This document shows, one piece after another, positions 1-8,127 of a stretch of 64,000 bases of DNA. The stretch covers positions 1 through 64,000 of the forward strand of contig NZ_PYGA01000030.1 of assembly GCF_003014485.1 (NCBI RefSeq). Reading direction: 5' to 3'. Under the pieces are notes generated by a model, which saw only the letters and a list, made by a program, of their open reading frames with translations, made no database searches and was not told where the DNA came from. Made by a program: the position numbers and the translations under genes. Positions within the stretch are counted from its first letter, which is position 1. Each line of letters opens with the position of its first letter. The DNA comes from Murinocardiopsis flavida (GTDB taxonomy: Bacteria > Actinomycetota > Actinomycetes > Streptosporangiales > Streptosporangiaceae).

Positions 1-1552
1 CTGGCCGTGCACTGGGCCTATCAGCTCCAAGAGCGCTTTCCCGACGGGCAGCTCTACATCAACCTGCGCGGATACGACCCCGGAGCCCCGGTGGGAGCCC
101 ACGAGGCGCTGCGCCGCTTCCTCACATCCCGGCCCTGAATTCGGCGTCCACGCCGCTGCGGCACTCGTCGGCATGTCGGCGTCTCGAACCCGGCAGATAC
201 TGGATTCCCTGGTCGGCGCGCATCTCATCGAGCAATGCGGCCCCGACCGCTACGAGTTCCATGACCTGCTCCGCGCCTATGCCACCGACCAGGCGCAACG
301 CGAAGAGCCGGCCGAAGAACGGGCGGAAGCGATCCAGCGTGTGCTGACCTGGTACCTCCACACGGCCGCCGCCGCCCAGGACTGGATTAGGCCGACCAAG
401 GAACATGTGGTCCCCGCGTCACCAGCAAACGACGTGCACCCGTTGGCTTTTCCGGACTTCGACACCGCCGTGGACTGGGCGGAGGCCGAGCACACGAACA
501 TGCTCCGATCCGTACGTGCCGCCGAGGCGGCGAGGCTCGACCGGCTCACCTGGCAGCTGGCCGCCGCCCTGTGGAATGTCCTGCCCTCGTCCGCCTCCGT
601 CCCCGATTCCCTGGCCGTGGACCGCATCGGGCTGAACGCGGCGGTCCGGCTGGGCGACCGCGCCGCCGAAGCGCTGCTGCTCACCTGTCTCGGCGTCGAT
701 CAGACCCGGCTGAACCGCTTCTCTGAGAGTCTGGACCACTATCAGCACGCTTTGGCGATCCGGCGCGACTCCGGCGATCGCGGCGGAGAGGCGGATTCGC
801 TCAACCTACTCGGGCTGACCCACCTTCGAATGAGGCACCTCGATGACGCGGCCCTAAACTTCGAGGCGGCGATCACCCTGTTCCAGGAGCTTGGATCCAC
901 TCGTCGGGCGACGAACTCACTGTCCAACCTCGCCAGCACCCACTACCGCGCCGGGCACCTGACTGATGCTGATGCCGCCGTCCGCGAGGTACTGGCGGCA
1001 CACCGGCCGATCGAAGACCGGCGGGGTGAGGGCAATGCCCTGCGCCTATTGAGCGATGTCCAATGCGAACAGGGCGACATCGAAGGCGCACTGCACACGG
1101 CCCACGCCGCGCTCGACATCGCCCTTGACCTGCGCAACCAGCGGCTTGAGGGATTCTGGCTCAGCACCCTCGGAAACGCGCAGCACGCCAACGGGGATTT
1201 CGCGGACGCCCTGGAGTCCTTTCAGCGGTCCGCTGTACTGCACCGGCGCCTCGGCGACCGCAGCAGGGAAGCCGTGGCCTGGCAGGGTGCCGGCGAGACC
1301 TACCGCAGCCTCGGCCGCCCCGATGAGGCCGCCGACTTCCACCGCCAAGCCGCGGCAACACACCGCGAACTCCACGACCCGTGGAACGAGGCCCTGGCCC
1401 TCGACGGCCTGGCGGCAGCCCTCATCGGAGAAGATCCGGCGACGGCGCGGCGGCACTGGACGGCGGCGCTGGACCTGATCGCCGAGTACAACGACACACG
1501 CGCCACACAGACGCGGGAGCGCATCGGCCGCCGACTCACAGACCCGACCTGA
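1..1552 (+). pseudogene. AfsR/SARP-type regulator remnant with its NB-ARC core deleted
   Basis: The gene enters from outside the window. Frame 1 (1-138) reads the start of an AfsR-type NB-ARC region, with FPDGQLYINLRGYDPG, and stops at TGA 136-138. Frame 2 then resumes with HPGPEFGVHAAAALVG, the winged-helix segment that normally lies about 200 residues further on, and runs to 1552 through a long TPR array (repeats such as ALAIRRDSGDRGGEADSLNL). The join lies at about 118-126. The nucleotide-binding core between the two blocks is missing and the frame is shifted, so this is a deletion scar rather than a sequencing slip. An internal ATG at 173 could allow a 459-residue winged-helix/TPR fragment, but I see no ribosome-binding site for it. 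Intact relatives are transcription or signalling regulators. Confidence 0.75.
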
Positions 1553-1637
1553 CCCGCGTGTCCCCCCCTGCGCATCCGTCCCGCCGTCGACCGCAAACGA
1601 TGTGGCCGCCGGCGGCTCCTTTCCCTCGGTCGCGTGC

Positions 1638-1997
1638 CTAGGGCTCCTCGGGCCGGGGGGCCTCACCCTCGTCCGCCGGGCCGCGGGTGACGGCCAGCGC
1701 GCCCTCGACCGCGCGGCGCAGGTGGACGCGGGCGCCCCCGGTGTCGGCCTTGGACCTGAGGATCGCGAGGAACTCCGCGTCCGGGTACCCCGCGACCCCC
1801 GCCCGCCGGGCGGTGTCGGTCTGCGCCCACAGCGCGATCATCATCTCGTTGCACGCCCGCGCCTGGCTCAGGGCGTCCGGGGCCTGCTCGGCGAAGATCT
1901 CGCGCGCGGATATGCCGAGCCGGTGCCCGAGCGCGCGCAACAGCGCGTCCCGCGACCCCGACTCCAGGACCGCGCGGAACTCCTGTTGGACCGTCAC
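1638..1997 (-). CDS. Putative immunity protein for the 1994-3478 toxin
   Basis: A 119-residue protein starting at GTG 1997-1995. The start overlaps the toxin stop codon in a GTGA, which implies translational coupling. The sequence is probably all-helical (segments such as DALLRALGHRLG and ACNEMMIALWAQ), with no signal peptide and no membrane segment. The C-terminus is acidic and proline-rich. I do not recognise the family. The immunity role rests on position: it directly follows and is coupled to a HINT polymorphic toxin, and the paralogous locus at 8583-10648 has the same layout with an unrelated downstream protein. It should stay in the cytoplasm and bind the released C-terminal toxin domain. 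Confidence 0.7.
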   Translation of the reverse strand: MTVQQEFRAVLESGSRDALLRALGHRLGISAREIFAEQAPDALSQARACNEMMIALWAQTDTARRAGVAGYPDAEFLAILRSKADTGGARVHLRRAVEGALAVTRGPADEGEAPRPEEP

Positions 1998-3478
1998 TGG
2001 TCCATGTCCCAGAAGTCCTCGTCGGTCATGGGCTTCTTTCCTCCGTACGGCTCCCGGGGAAGGGAGTCGATGTCGTACCCGCGTTCCCGCAGGACCGCGA
2101 TCCTGGTGTTGCCGTTCATGATCGTTCCGTCCGGCTTGACCTTCAGCGACTCCTCCGCGCCGGGCCGCAGCGAGGCGACGATCTCGTCGGTGTCCTTCTT
2201 CTTCCAGAAGTCCAGCGAACTCTTGTCGAGGGAGCTGTCCGGGTGCAGCGACTTCAACGGGGGGCCGCACGGGTCCGCGTTGGAGTTGTGGACGAGGACC
2301 GGCTCGACCGCGCCCGCTCGCACATAGTAGGTGTGCAGGTCGGCGACCGTCAGGTTGTACACCCGCTGCGGGGCGCTGCGGACCTCGGCGCCGGTGACCC
2401 GGGCCCAGTCCCCGGTGTCCGTGCGGAGCACCGTTCCCGTGGCCAGTTCCTCGGCGGCGGCCCACTCGGCGGACTCCGGGTCCCAGAAGGGGTGGCCGCC
2501 GGTCGCGGTGATGGTGCCCGTTGAACCGCCGCCGATGACGGTGATGTCGACGAGGGTCTTCTCGCCGGAGCCGCGGATGAGGTCGGTGACCGGGCGCGGG
2601 CCCTCCTCTCCGGTACTCGGATCGAAGGCGTGGACCTCGTCGCCGACGCGGATGTCCTCGATCGGAGCGGTGGAGCCGTCGGCCAGCAGCACCGGGGTGC
2701 CCGGGGCGAAGCTGTTGGGCGCGGGTGCGCGCGTGGGGCAGCTCTTCGGCCTGTCCTTGTCGCCGTTCTTGTCCGGGTCCTTCTTCTGCTGGTCGCGCTT
2801 CTTCTTGAGGTCGTCGAGCTTCTTCTTCTGCCTGTCGAGCTGGCCCTTGATCTTGTCGTAGGCCTTGGTGCCCTTGCGCCACTTGTCGAAGAGCTTGTAC
2901 GCCTTGGGGATCTTGGAGACGAACTTCAGCGCCTTGCCCCACGGAAGGGCCGTGATCGCGGTCTCCAGGCACGCGAGGATGTCGCCCTCGGTGAAGCACT
3001 TCTTGGCGTCGTTCCAGCCGATCAACTCCTTGAGGAGATCCATCAACTCCTCGTCGATGTCGCCGGCTTCGCCCTTCTTCTCGTCGTGCTCCTTGAGAAG
3101 GTCGTCGTACTTCTCTTGGGCATCCTTGATCTGCTGTTCCAGTTCGGGGTCCGACCCGGGGCCGGTGCCCGCCTCCTGCACGCCGTCCTGCGGATCCCCT
3201 GAACCATCAGAGTCGCCGGGGCCTCCCTCGCCGGGGCCGTCACCCGGGGCCCCGCTCGGCTCGCCTCCCGGCTCTCCGCCCGGCTCTCCGGATCCGCCGT
3301 CGCGGTCAGCGCAGTGACCGGCGTCGTACAGGTCGCACACCGCCGCTGTGACGGCCGGGGTCACCTGGCTCGGCACTCCGCTGCCGATCAGCGCCGCGAC
3401 CAGCGCGGCGGCCAACGCGACCAGCGCGCCGTACTCCAAGGTGCCCGCGCCGGAATCGGCTCGCCACGACCAGCGCAT
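1994..3478 (-). CDS. Polymorphic toxin: prepilin-type signal, HINT domain, ParB-like C-terminal domain
   Basis: A 494-residue modular protein. Residues 1-10 end in Gly and are followed by AGTLEY and a hydrophobic helix (about 17-31). This fits the class III Flp/Tad prepilin pattern G/xxxxEY, with predicted cleavage after G10. Residues 60-115 form a Gly/Pro/Asp/Glu linker. Residues 115-235 are a charged, coiled-coil-prone region containing CFTEGDILACL and KFVSKIPKAYKLFDKW. Residues 255-398 are a HINT domain: NSFAPGTPVLLADG, HPFW at 329-332, and VLVHN at the end, with predicted cleavage after N398. The final 96 residues contain DGTIMNGNTRIAVL, which resembles a ParB/Srx-type nuclease fold; that toxin assignment is tentative. 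The start is supported by a leader shared with the 9041-10648 paralogue. Confidence 0.85.
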   Translation of the reverse strand: MRWSWRADSGAGTLEYGALVALAAALVAALIGSGVPSQVTPAVTAAVCDLYDAGHCADRDGGSGEPGGEPGGEPSGAPGDGPGEGGPGDSDGSGDPQDGVQEAGTGPGSDPELEQQIKDAQEKYDDLLKEHDEKKGEAGDIDEELMDLLKELIGWNDAKKCFTEGDILACLETAITALPWGKALKFVSKIPKAYKLFDKWRKGTKAYDKIKGQLDRQKKKLDDLKKKRDQQKKDPDKNGDKDRPKSCPTRAPAPNSFAPGTPVLLADGSTAPIEDIRVGDEVHAFDPSTGEEGPRPVTDLIRGSGEKTLVDITVIGGGSTGTITATGGHPFWDPESAEWAAAEELATGTVLRTDTGDWARVTGAEVRSAPQRVYNLTVADLHTYYVRAGAVEPVLVHNSNADPCGPPLKSLHPDSSLDKSSLDFWKKKDTDEIVASLRPGAEESLKVKPDGTIMNGNTRIAVLRERGYDIDSLPREPYGGKKPMTDEDFWDMDQ

Positions 3479-3703
3479 CGGATCTCACTCTCGTGATGGG
3501 GGTGACCCGCCGGAATCCGACACAAGCGGTGCGCGGGCGGCCCTCGCGCGCAGGATGTCGGCCTGAATCATCCAGATATCGGGAGAATGTATCGGATACC
3601 CGGCACGGGAATCGCCTGGGACCTCCGGCGCAACCGCTACCGCGCCAGGCTTCCTCGCCAGAACGGCCACCCCCTGGGCCGCCTGTGGCGCTGCACCGCG
3701 CCC

Positions 3704-4543
3704 TCAGGCAGAGGCGTGCAGGAAGTGCGCCAAGGTGATGCCGAGTTCGGCGGGGGCGTCCTCGTGGACGAGGTGGCCGGCGCCGGGGATGGCGCGGAAC
3801 CGGGCGCCCGGGATGCGCGCCGCGAGTTCGCGGCCGCGATCCACCGGGATCCAGGTGTCGTCGGCGCCCCAGCACACCAGGACGGGGACCTCGATCGCGC
3901 CGTACCGGTCCTGCATGGCATCGGTGTAGTCCTGGTCGTCCAGGCGGCCGATGATCTGGCGGTAGAAGGCCGCCTGCCCGGCGTCGCCGAGCCACGGCTC
4001 GACCAGCGCGTCGAGGACGGCGGGGTGCAGGCCGGGGCTGCTCGCGGAGTCGACGTACTCGCGCACGAGGGCGCCGTGCAGCGCGTGCGGGAGCCGCGCG
4101 AACGTCCCGGCGTCCGCTCCGACCAGGCGGAAGAACGGGCTCCCCCACGGAGCGAGGGAGACGGCGTCCACGAGGGCGAGCCGGCGGTAGCGCGCACCGT
4201 GCACCAGGTGCGCGCCCAGTGCGACGGCTCCACCGGAGTCGTGGGCGACCACCTGCGGCTCCGCCAGTCCCCAGTGGTCCAGCAGTTCGGTGAAGATCCG
4301 CGCCTGCGCCGCAAGGGAGATGTCGTGGCCCTCGGACTTCTCCGAGGCGCCGTAGCCGGGCATGTCCCAGACGTGGACGCGGTACCGGTCGGCGAGCGCG
4401 CGGGCGATGCCGCGCCAGATGAAGGACGAGAACGGCGTGCCGTGCAGCAGGACGACCGGAGGGGCGTCCGGCTCACCGAAGCGGGCCCAGCGCACATCGC
4501 CCGAAGTGCTGCGGTAGGTCTCGCCCAACTGCCAGTCGCTCAC
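3704..4543 (-). CDS. Alpha/beta hydrolase with an Asp nucleophile (dehalogenase/epoxide hydrolase type)
   Basis: A 279-residue cytoplasmic alpha/beta hydrolase. The oxyanion region is HGTP at 34-37. The nucleophile elbow is AHDSGG, placing Asp at 102 as in haloalkane dehalogenases and epoxide hydrolases, rather than the Ser of esterases. The partner acid is D228 or D229 (WGADDT) and the catalytic His is H257 (GAGH). A cap domain occupies roughly 130-215. I chose GTG 4543 because the longer ATG at 4642 would overlap the upstream DUF397 gene by 43 bases and adds a non-conserved Arg/Pro-rich leader. It lies 56 bases downstream of DUF397 on the same strand and may be cotranscribed. The substrate cannot be inferred. 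Confidence 0.8.
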   Translation of the reverse strand: MSDWQLGETYRSTSGDVRWARFGEPDAPPVVLLHGTPFSSFIWRGIARALADRYRVHVWDMPGYGASEKSEGHDISLAAQARIFTELLDHWGLAEPQVVAHDSGGAVALGAHLVHGARYRRLALVDAVSLAPWGSPFFRLVGADAGTFARLPHALHGALVREYVDSASSPGLHPAVLDALVEPWLGDAGQAAFYRQIIGRLDDQDYTDAMQDRYGAIEVPVLVCWGADDTWIPVDRGRELAARIPGARFRAIPGAGHLVHEDAPAELGITLAHFLHASA

Positions 4544-4599
4544 GACTGCTCCGTCCGATCGTCCGCTGAGTGCCGACGGGGCGCGGCCTCCCGCGATGG

Positions 4600-4788
4600 T
4601 CAGAGGCTGCGGTGCTTCGCGACGGAGAGGAAGGCCCGCCACTCGCCGGAATCGAAAAGAAGCGCGCCGAGTTCGCGGTGCTGGGTATCGCGCACGGCAG
4701 AGGTGGAAAGAGCGTCGGCAATCTCCACGCAGTTGCCGTTACCTGCGCTGTAGCTGGACTTGCGCCACTGGTGATCTTGGCGGTTCAC
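4600..4788 (-). CDS. DUF397 small protein
   Basis: A 62-residue protein with the DUF397 hallmarks WRKSSYSAGNGNCVEIA and a C-terminal WRAFL segment. DUF397 proteins are actinomycete-specific partners of XRE(DUF5753) regulators in development and secondary metabolism (the whiJ/bldB class). The GTG start at 4788-4786 overlaps the stop of the upstream XRE gene in a GTGA, so the two are translationally coupled. It probably binds and modulates that regulator. Confidence 0.9.
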   Translation of the reverse strand: MNRQDHQWRKSSYSAGNGNCVEIADALSTSAVRDTQHRELGALLFDSGEWRAFLSVAKHRSL

Positions 4789-5636
4789 GGTAGCTCCTTG
4801 CTGATCCGATCGATGAGTTCGTGCGATTCGGATGCATTCAACGCTACCTGGCTCAGTCGCCGCACCGTCTCCTGGTACACGGCAACTTCATCCAACTCCT
4901 CCAGGAAGAGCCCGGAGATCTTTCCCTCCAGATACACGATCGCCGGGTCGTCCCCGAACTCGAATACGACGCACGGCGACTCGGCGCTGGCGTGCTGGCC
5001 CGCTGAGAATGGGACCACCTGGACGAGCACGTTCGGACGCTCGGCGGCGTCCAGGAGTTGCTTCAACTGGCGCTTCATGATTTGCGGGTCGCGAGCACGG
5101 TGCAGCGCAGCTTCGTCCAGGATGGCGACCAGCTCGGGCGCATGATCCGGCCGTGACAGTACAGACTGGCGCGCCATCCGCGCGGCGACCTTGGTCTCGA
5201 TGACCTGTGGACTGTCATCGAAGTTGCTGGCCTGGATGATGTCGCGCGCGTACTCGGCCGTTTGCAGGAGGCCGGGAATGAGCATCAGCTCGAAGTTGAC
5301 GATGCGACTTGCTTGTTCTTCCAGCGCAATCGTGCTCTGCGCGTCTTCGCGCAGATGACTCTCGTAGGGCTGCCACCAGCCCAGCTCGTTCGTTCTCTCA
5401 GCGAGATCCAGGATCTTGCGTTGCTTAGTCAGCGGGACGTCGTAGACATCGAGCAACCGCTCGGTCTCGTCAACGCTCACCCCGCGCTTACCCGACTCGA
5501 TGCGGCTGAGCGTGGGGCCCGACATGGCTGCACGGCTCCCGGCTTCGTCCGTGCTCAGGTTCACGCTCTCGCGCAGCAGCCGAAGGTCTCGGCGCAACCT
5601 CCGACCACGGGCCGTCGAGCCGAACTTTCGGGACAT
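4785..5636 (-). CDS. XRE regulator with DUF5753 effector domain
   Basis: A 283-residue regulator. An N-terminal helix-turn-helix occupies about residues 10-65 (STDEAGSRAAMSGPTLSRIE, with ESGKRG following). It is followed by a DUF5753 domain containing ELMLIPGLLQTAEYARD, RMARQSVL and FGDDPAIVYLE. The ATG at 5636 is preceded by a strong AGGAGGAG at 5645-5652, whereas a longer reading frame to 5696 has none. It is coupled to DUF397 downstream, and the pair is a whiJ-type unit. It is divergent from a decayed paralogue at 5807 across a repeat-rich operator region, so autoregulation there is likely. The role is inferred from the family. Confidence 0.9.
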   Translation of the reverse strand: MSRKFGSTARGRRLRRDLRLLRESVNLSTDEAGSRAAMSGPTLSRIESGKRGVSVDETERLLDVYDVPLTKQRKILDLAERTNELGWWQPYESHLREDAQSTIALEEQASRIVNFELMLIPGLLQTAEYARDIIQASNFDDSPQVIETKVAARMARQSVLSRPDHAPELVAILDEAALHRARDPQIMKRQLKQLLDAAERPNVLVQVVPFSAGQHASAESPCVVFEFGDDPAIVYLEGKISGLFLEELDEVAVYQETVRRLSQVALNASESHELIDRISKELP

Positions 5637-5715
5637 CCGGGTATCTCCTCCTGGGTCAACACAGACCTTAGCCGGGTCACCTGGTTCCACCGGCACCTCC
5701 TAGATTCAATCGGTG

Positions 5716-5778
5716 CAGTTTTTCTGAAGCGCTTCAGTTTTTGTGAACTGTAACTTAACCTAAAGCCGTTGGTTCACA
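5716..5778. promoter_or_regulatory. Divergent promoter/operator region of the XRE genes
   Basis: An AT-rich gap between divergent XRE genes. It holds a perfect 14-bp palindrome CTGAAGCGCTTCAG at 5724-5737. Two direct copies of CAGTTTTTSTGAA lie at 5716 and 5735, with a 19-bp period. An inverted pair TGTGAAC / GTTCACA lies at about 5741 and 5771. The spacing suggests cooperative binding of HTH dimers, presumably the DUF5753 regulator. Confidence 0.6.
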
Positions 5779-5806
5779 GACTGTCATCGGCTCAACGGAG
5801 GACACC

Positions 5807-6423
5807 ATGGTCGGAACCCAGCCGCCCCGAGGGGTCGGCGTCGGGATCGCAGACTCGGACAACGGGGACTGGACGCGGTTCGGTCAACGCGTGCGGGCTG
5901 CTCGCGAGCGCGTGAAGCTGTCGTCGGCCGAAGTGGCACGGCGCACGGTGATCACGGAGCGCGAGCTGAAGGCGATCGAGTCAGGCGACTCCGACCCCGG
6001 GCGCCGAGTGATCGACGCTATGGACGGGGCATTCGGCGCAGAAGGCGTCCTCATGGACGCCTGGGCGCAGATCCACATCAGCCGGCACGTCAAGGCGGGT
6101 TCATGCGTCGATGACGTGACGTCCGAAGCCGCCCAGATCCGCATGTTCGCGCCGCTGATGATCCCCACCTGCTGGCCTACACCCCGCACCCGCGCGGCCC
6201 CGGGCACCTCGTCACCGACGCGACCCAGATCAAGGGCTACGCCGACCTGTTCGCGACATTGCAGGGCGCCGCTCTGCCCACAGACGCATCCCTCGCACTC
6301 CTGGACCAGGCCGCGGGCGGCGACCAACCGCGCCGCGCTCTCACCGCCGGGGCCGACCCGGTGCCGCCCGTCCCCGGATCCGCAACCGGCCGTAGGGTCC
6401 CGGCCCGCGCCGCCCACTACTGA
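5807..6423 (+). pseudogene. XRE-DUF5753 regulator with internal deletion and frameshift
   Basis: The N-terminus (5807 to about 6165) encodes an HTH (FGQRVRAARERVKLSSAEVA) and the beginning of DUF5753, IRMFAPLMIP. From 6157 the neighbouring frame reads DDPHLLAYTPHP through ATLQGAALPTDASLALLDQ and stops at 6421-6423. This matches the end of DUF5753 (compare FGDDPAIVYLE in the intact gene at 4785-5636). About 110 residues between LMIP and DDPH are gone. The 9-bp string GATGATCCC at 6157-6165 can encode part of either edge, so deletion by recombination between short direct repeats is the simplest history. The original frame now runs into unrelated sequence. Confidence 0.75.
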
Positions 6424-6454
6424 ACGCTCCGGTCGGCCGGGGCATGAAAAAGCC

Positions 6455-6478
6455 CTGGGGGCGCGTGAACACCCCCAG
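6455..6478. terminator. Short GC hairpin
   Basis: An inverted repeat CTGGGGG (6455-6461) / CCCCCAG (6472-6478) with a 10-base loop. It sits just after the decayed XRE gene and before the ATPase gene. It may act as a terminator or mRNA-stability hairpin. There is no U-tract. Confidence 0.4.
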
Positions 6479-6530
6479 AGCGGGCCGACAGCATGCCACC
6501 TCGAACACGAACTGCCAAAGGACTGCCGAC

Positions 6531-7058
6531 ATGGCCATCATGCCGCACACCACACCCGCCTCGTATGCGTTACCCGGAATCCGGTGGGCGCCGCGCCTCT
6601 ACCCGGGGGAGGCGGCGGAGGCCGCCCGCGTCCGATCCGAACTGCGCACGGACCTCGCGCGGCTCCCCGGCCTGCCCGCCGAACTGGTGGACGCCATGGC
6701 CCTGTGCGCCAGCGAGGCGTTCGCCAACGCCACCGCGCACACCCGCTCGGGTGAGCAGGGCGGGCGGGTCGTGCGCGCGCTGTCGTTCCGCGGTCCGGGG
6801 CGACTGCGGTTCACCCTCATCGACGACGGCGCGGCCACCGCGCCCCGAGTCCCGCACCAGCGCACCGACGAGGAGTGGGACGGCGCCGAAGACGGTCGCG
6901 GGCTGCTGCTCATCGACTCCCTGGCCGCCGCGTGGGGCACGTTCGCCGTCGTCCCGTTCCCGTTCTGCGCGGGGCTCGGTACAGCGGTGTGGGCCGAGTT
7001 CCCGCTCTCCTCAGTGGGGGACCGCTGCGGCCTGGGCCGCTCGGTCCACACCGGTTAG
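6531..7058 (+). CDS. RsbW-like ATP-binding regulatory protein (HATPase_c)
   Basis: A 175-residue cytoplasmic GHKL-type ATPase related to anti-sigma factor kinases. The N-box is LCASEAFANATAHT (E62, N66). The G1 box is LIDDG (about 96-100) and the G2 box is GRGLLLIDSLA (about 122-132). The ATG at 6531 gives the normal family length; longer starts add unrelated residues across the upstream hairpin. Such small ATPases commonly accompany XRE/DUF397 genes in actinomycetes, as in abaA- and whiJ-type clusters, which fits the neighbours. Binding partners are unknown. Confidence 0.85.
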   Translation: MAIMPHTTPASYALPGIRWAPRLYPGEAAEAARVRSELRTDLARLPGLPAELVDAMALCASEAFANATAHTRSGEQGGRVVRALSFRGPGRLRFTLIDDGAATAPRVPHQRTDEEWDGAEDGRGLLLIDSLAAAWGTFAVVPFPFCAGLGTAVWAEFPLSSVGDRCGLGRSVHTG

Positions 7059-7163
7059 GGACTGTGGCGGCCGTTCGGAACCACACGGTCTTGAGCCTCC
7101 TACCGACCGCCATTCCATTCACGGGCCGAGGCCCACACGACGCTACGAGACCGAGGAACCACC

Positions 7164-7853
7164 ATGTCCGAGCACGTCACCCAACGGACCCTCACCGACA
7201 CGCGACGCATTCACGCGGAGGAACCGCCGGTCCCACCGCAGCGCCCGCCGAGCGGGCGCGCTCCGCGCGACCGGGAGCAGGACGCGGAACTCGCATCACT
7301 GATCCGCCGGCTCGCGACGATCCGCCCCGACGTACTCCTCACGCCGAGCGGGGCCGCCCAGTCGGCTGCGGAACGTACGGCAGCGGCGGCGCCCGTGGCG
7401 CTTGCGACAGCGGTGGGATCCGCCGCGATGGCCACGACCGACGCAGGTGCCGCGACAGTGCCGACGCCTGTCCCGGCGCCGCAGACCCTGCCCATCGGCG
7501 GCGGACACGAGCAGGCCGCGGGCGGGGCCGGGGTCGGGGCCGGGCCCAGGCACGCCGACGTCCCGCTGCACTTGCTAACACGGGAGGACTTCCCCGTCGA
7601 CCGCGACAGCGTCGTCCTTGTCGCCAAGTTGCGGGCCATGTCCAACGGCGCGCACAAAGCCGGTGACTACTGGCCCGTCCATGCGGGCCCCGACTTCCTC
7701 GACCGGAAGCGCCGCCCTCCCCTGCGCCGCCGCGTCGCCCGTGCCGCCGCCCACTGCGCCCGCCAGGCATGCATGGCCACAGGGGCGATCACCCTTACCG
7801 CGCTTCCCGTCCTGGGGGTCGCGCTGCTCGCCGCCGCGCAGCTCCCGCATTGA
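7164..7853 (+). CDS. Hypothetical Ala/Pro-rich protein with C-terminal membrane helix
   Basis: A 229-residue protein of unknown function. Residues 1-60 are charged. Residues 70-135 are low-complexity Ala/Gly/Pro. A short ordered segment (about 135-180) contains HLLTREDFPVDRD and DYWPVHAGPDFLD. An Arg-rich stretch precedes a single hydrophobic helix (about 205-225), so it is probably tail-anchored with its bulk in the cytoplasm. A GAGGAA lies just upstream of ATG 7164. It follows the ATPase gene by about 100 bases. It is not recognised as any known family. Confidence 0.55.
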   Translation: MSEHVTQRTLTDTRRIHAEEPPVPPQRPPSGRAPRDREQDAELASLIRRLATIRPDVLLTPSGAAQSAAERTAAAAPVALATAVGSAAMATTDAGAATVPTPVPAPQTLPIGGGHEQAAGGAGVGAGPRHADVPLHLLTREDFPVDRDSVVLVAKLRAMSNGAHKAGDYWPVHAGPDFLDRKRRPPLRRRVARAAAHCARQACMATGAITLTALPVLGVALLAAAQLPH

Positions 7854-7880
7854 CGACGGCGGAGCATCCGCGACCAGGCG

Positions 7881-7935
7881 CACATGACAAGTCCGCTTGA
7901 CACTAAATTTGGGTGTCAAGTACGCTTGTCATGTG
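7881..7935 (+). promoter_or_regulatory. 55-bp palindromic operator/promoter, probably leaderless
   Basis: A nested palindrome centred on 7908. The outer arms are CACATGACAAG (7881-7891) / CTTGTCATGTG (7925-7935) and the inner arms are CTTGACAC (7896-7903) / GTGTCAAG (7913-7920), all perfect. It contains a sigma70-like promoter for the plus strand: TTGACA 7897-7902, an 18-bp spacer, and TACGCT 7921-7926. Transcription would start at about 7932-7933, on the GTG of the XRE gene. Autorepression by that XRE protein is the obvious inference. Confidence 0.75.
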
Positions 7936-8127
7936 GAAAGCGAAGTCAGGGACCTCCGAGTCAAAGCGGGACTGTCCCAAGGATCATTCGCGAAGATCCT
8001 CGGCGTATCCCGCCAAACCATCAACGCAATCGAGACCGGGCGCTACGACCCGTCGCTCACATTGGCCGTGCGAATCGCCCGACACTTCGACAAACCAGTA
8101 GAGGAGATCTTCCATGTTGATGACTAA
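7933..8127 (+). CDS. Small XRE repressor
   Basis: A 64-residue single-domain HTH protein: VRDLRVKAGLSQGSFAKILG, then VSRQTINAIETGRYDPSL, ending HFDKPVEEIFHVDD. The GTG at 7933 was chosen because it matches the family N-terminus and the predicted transcription start; an upstream ATG lies inside the operator. This compact type (Cro/C1-like, ending in EEIF) usually represses itself and a downstream membrane protein. The next gene overlaps its end by 14 bases, so the two form one operon. Confidence 0.9.
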   Translation: MESEVRDLRVKAGLSQGSFAKILGVSRQTINAIETGRYDPSLTLAVRIARHFDKPVEEIFHVDD

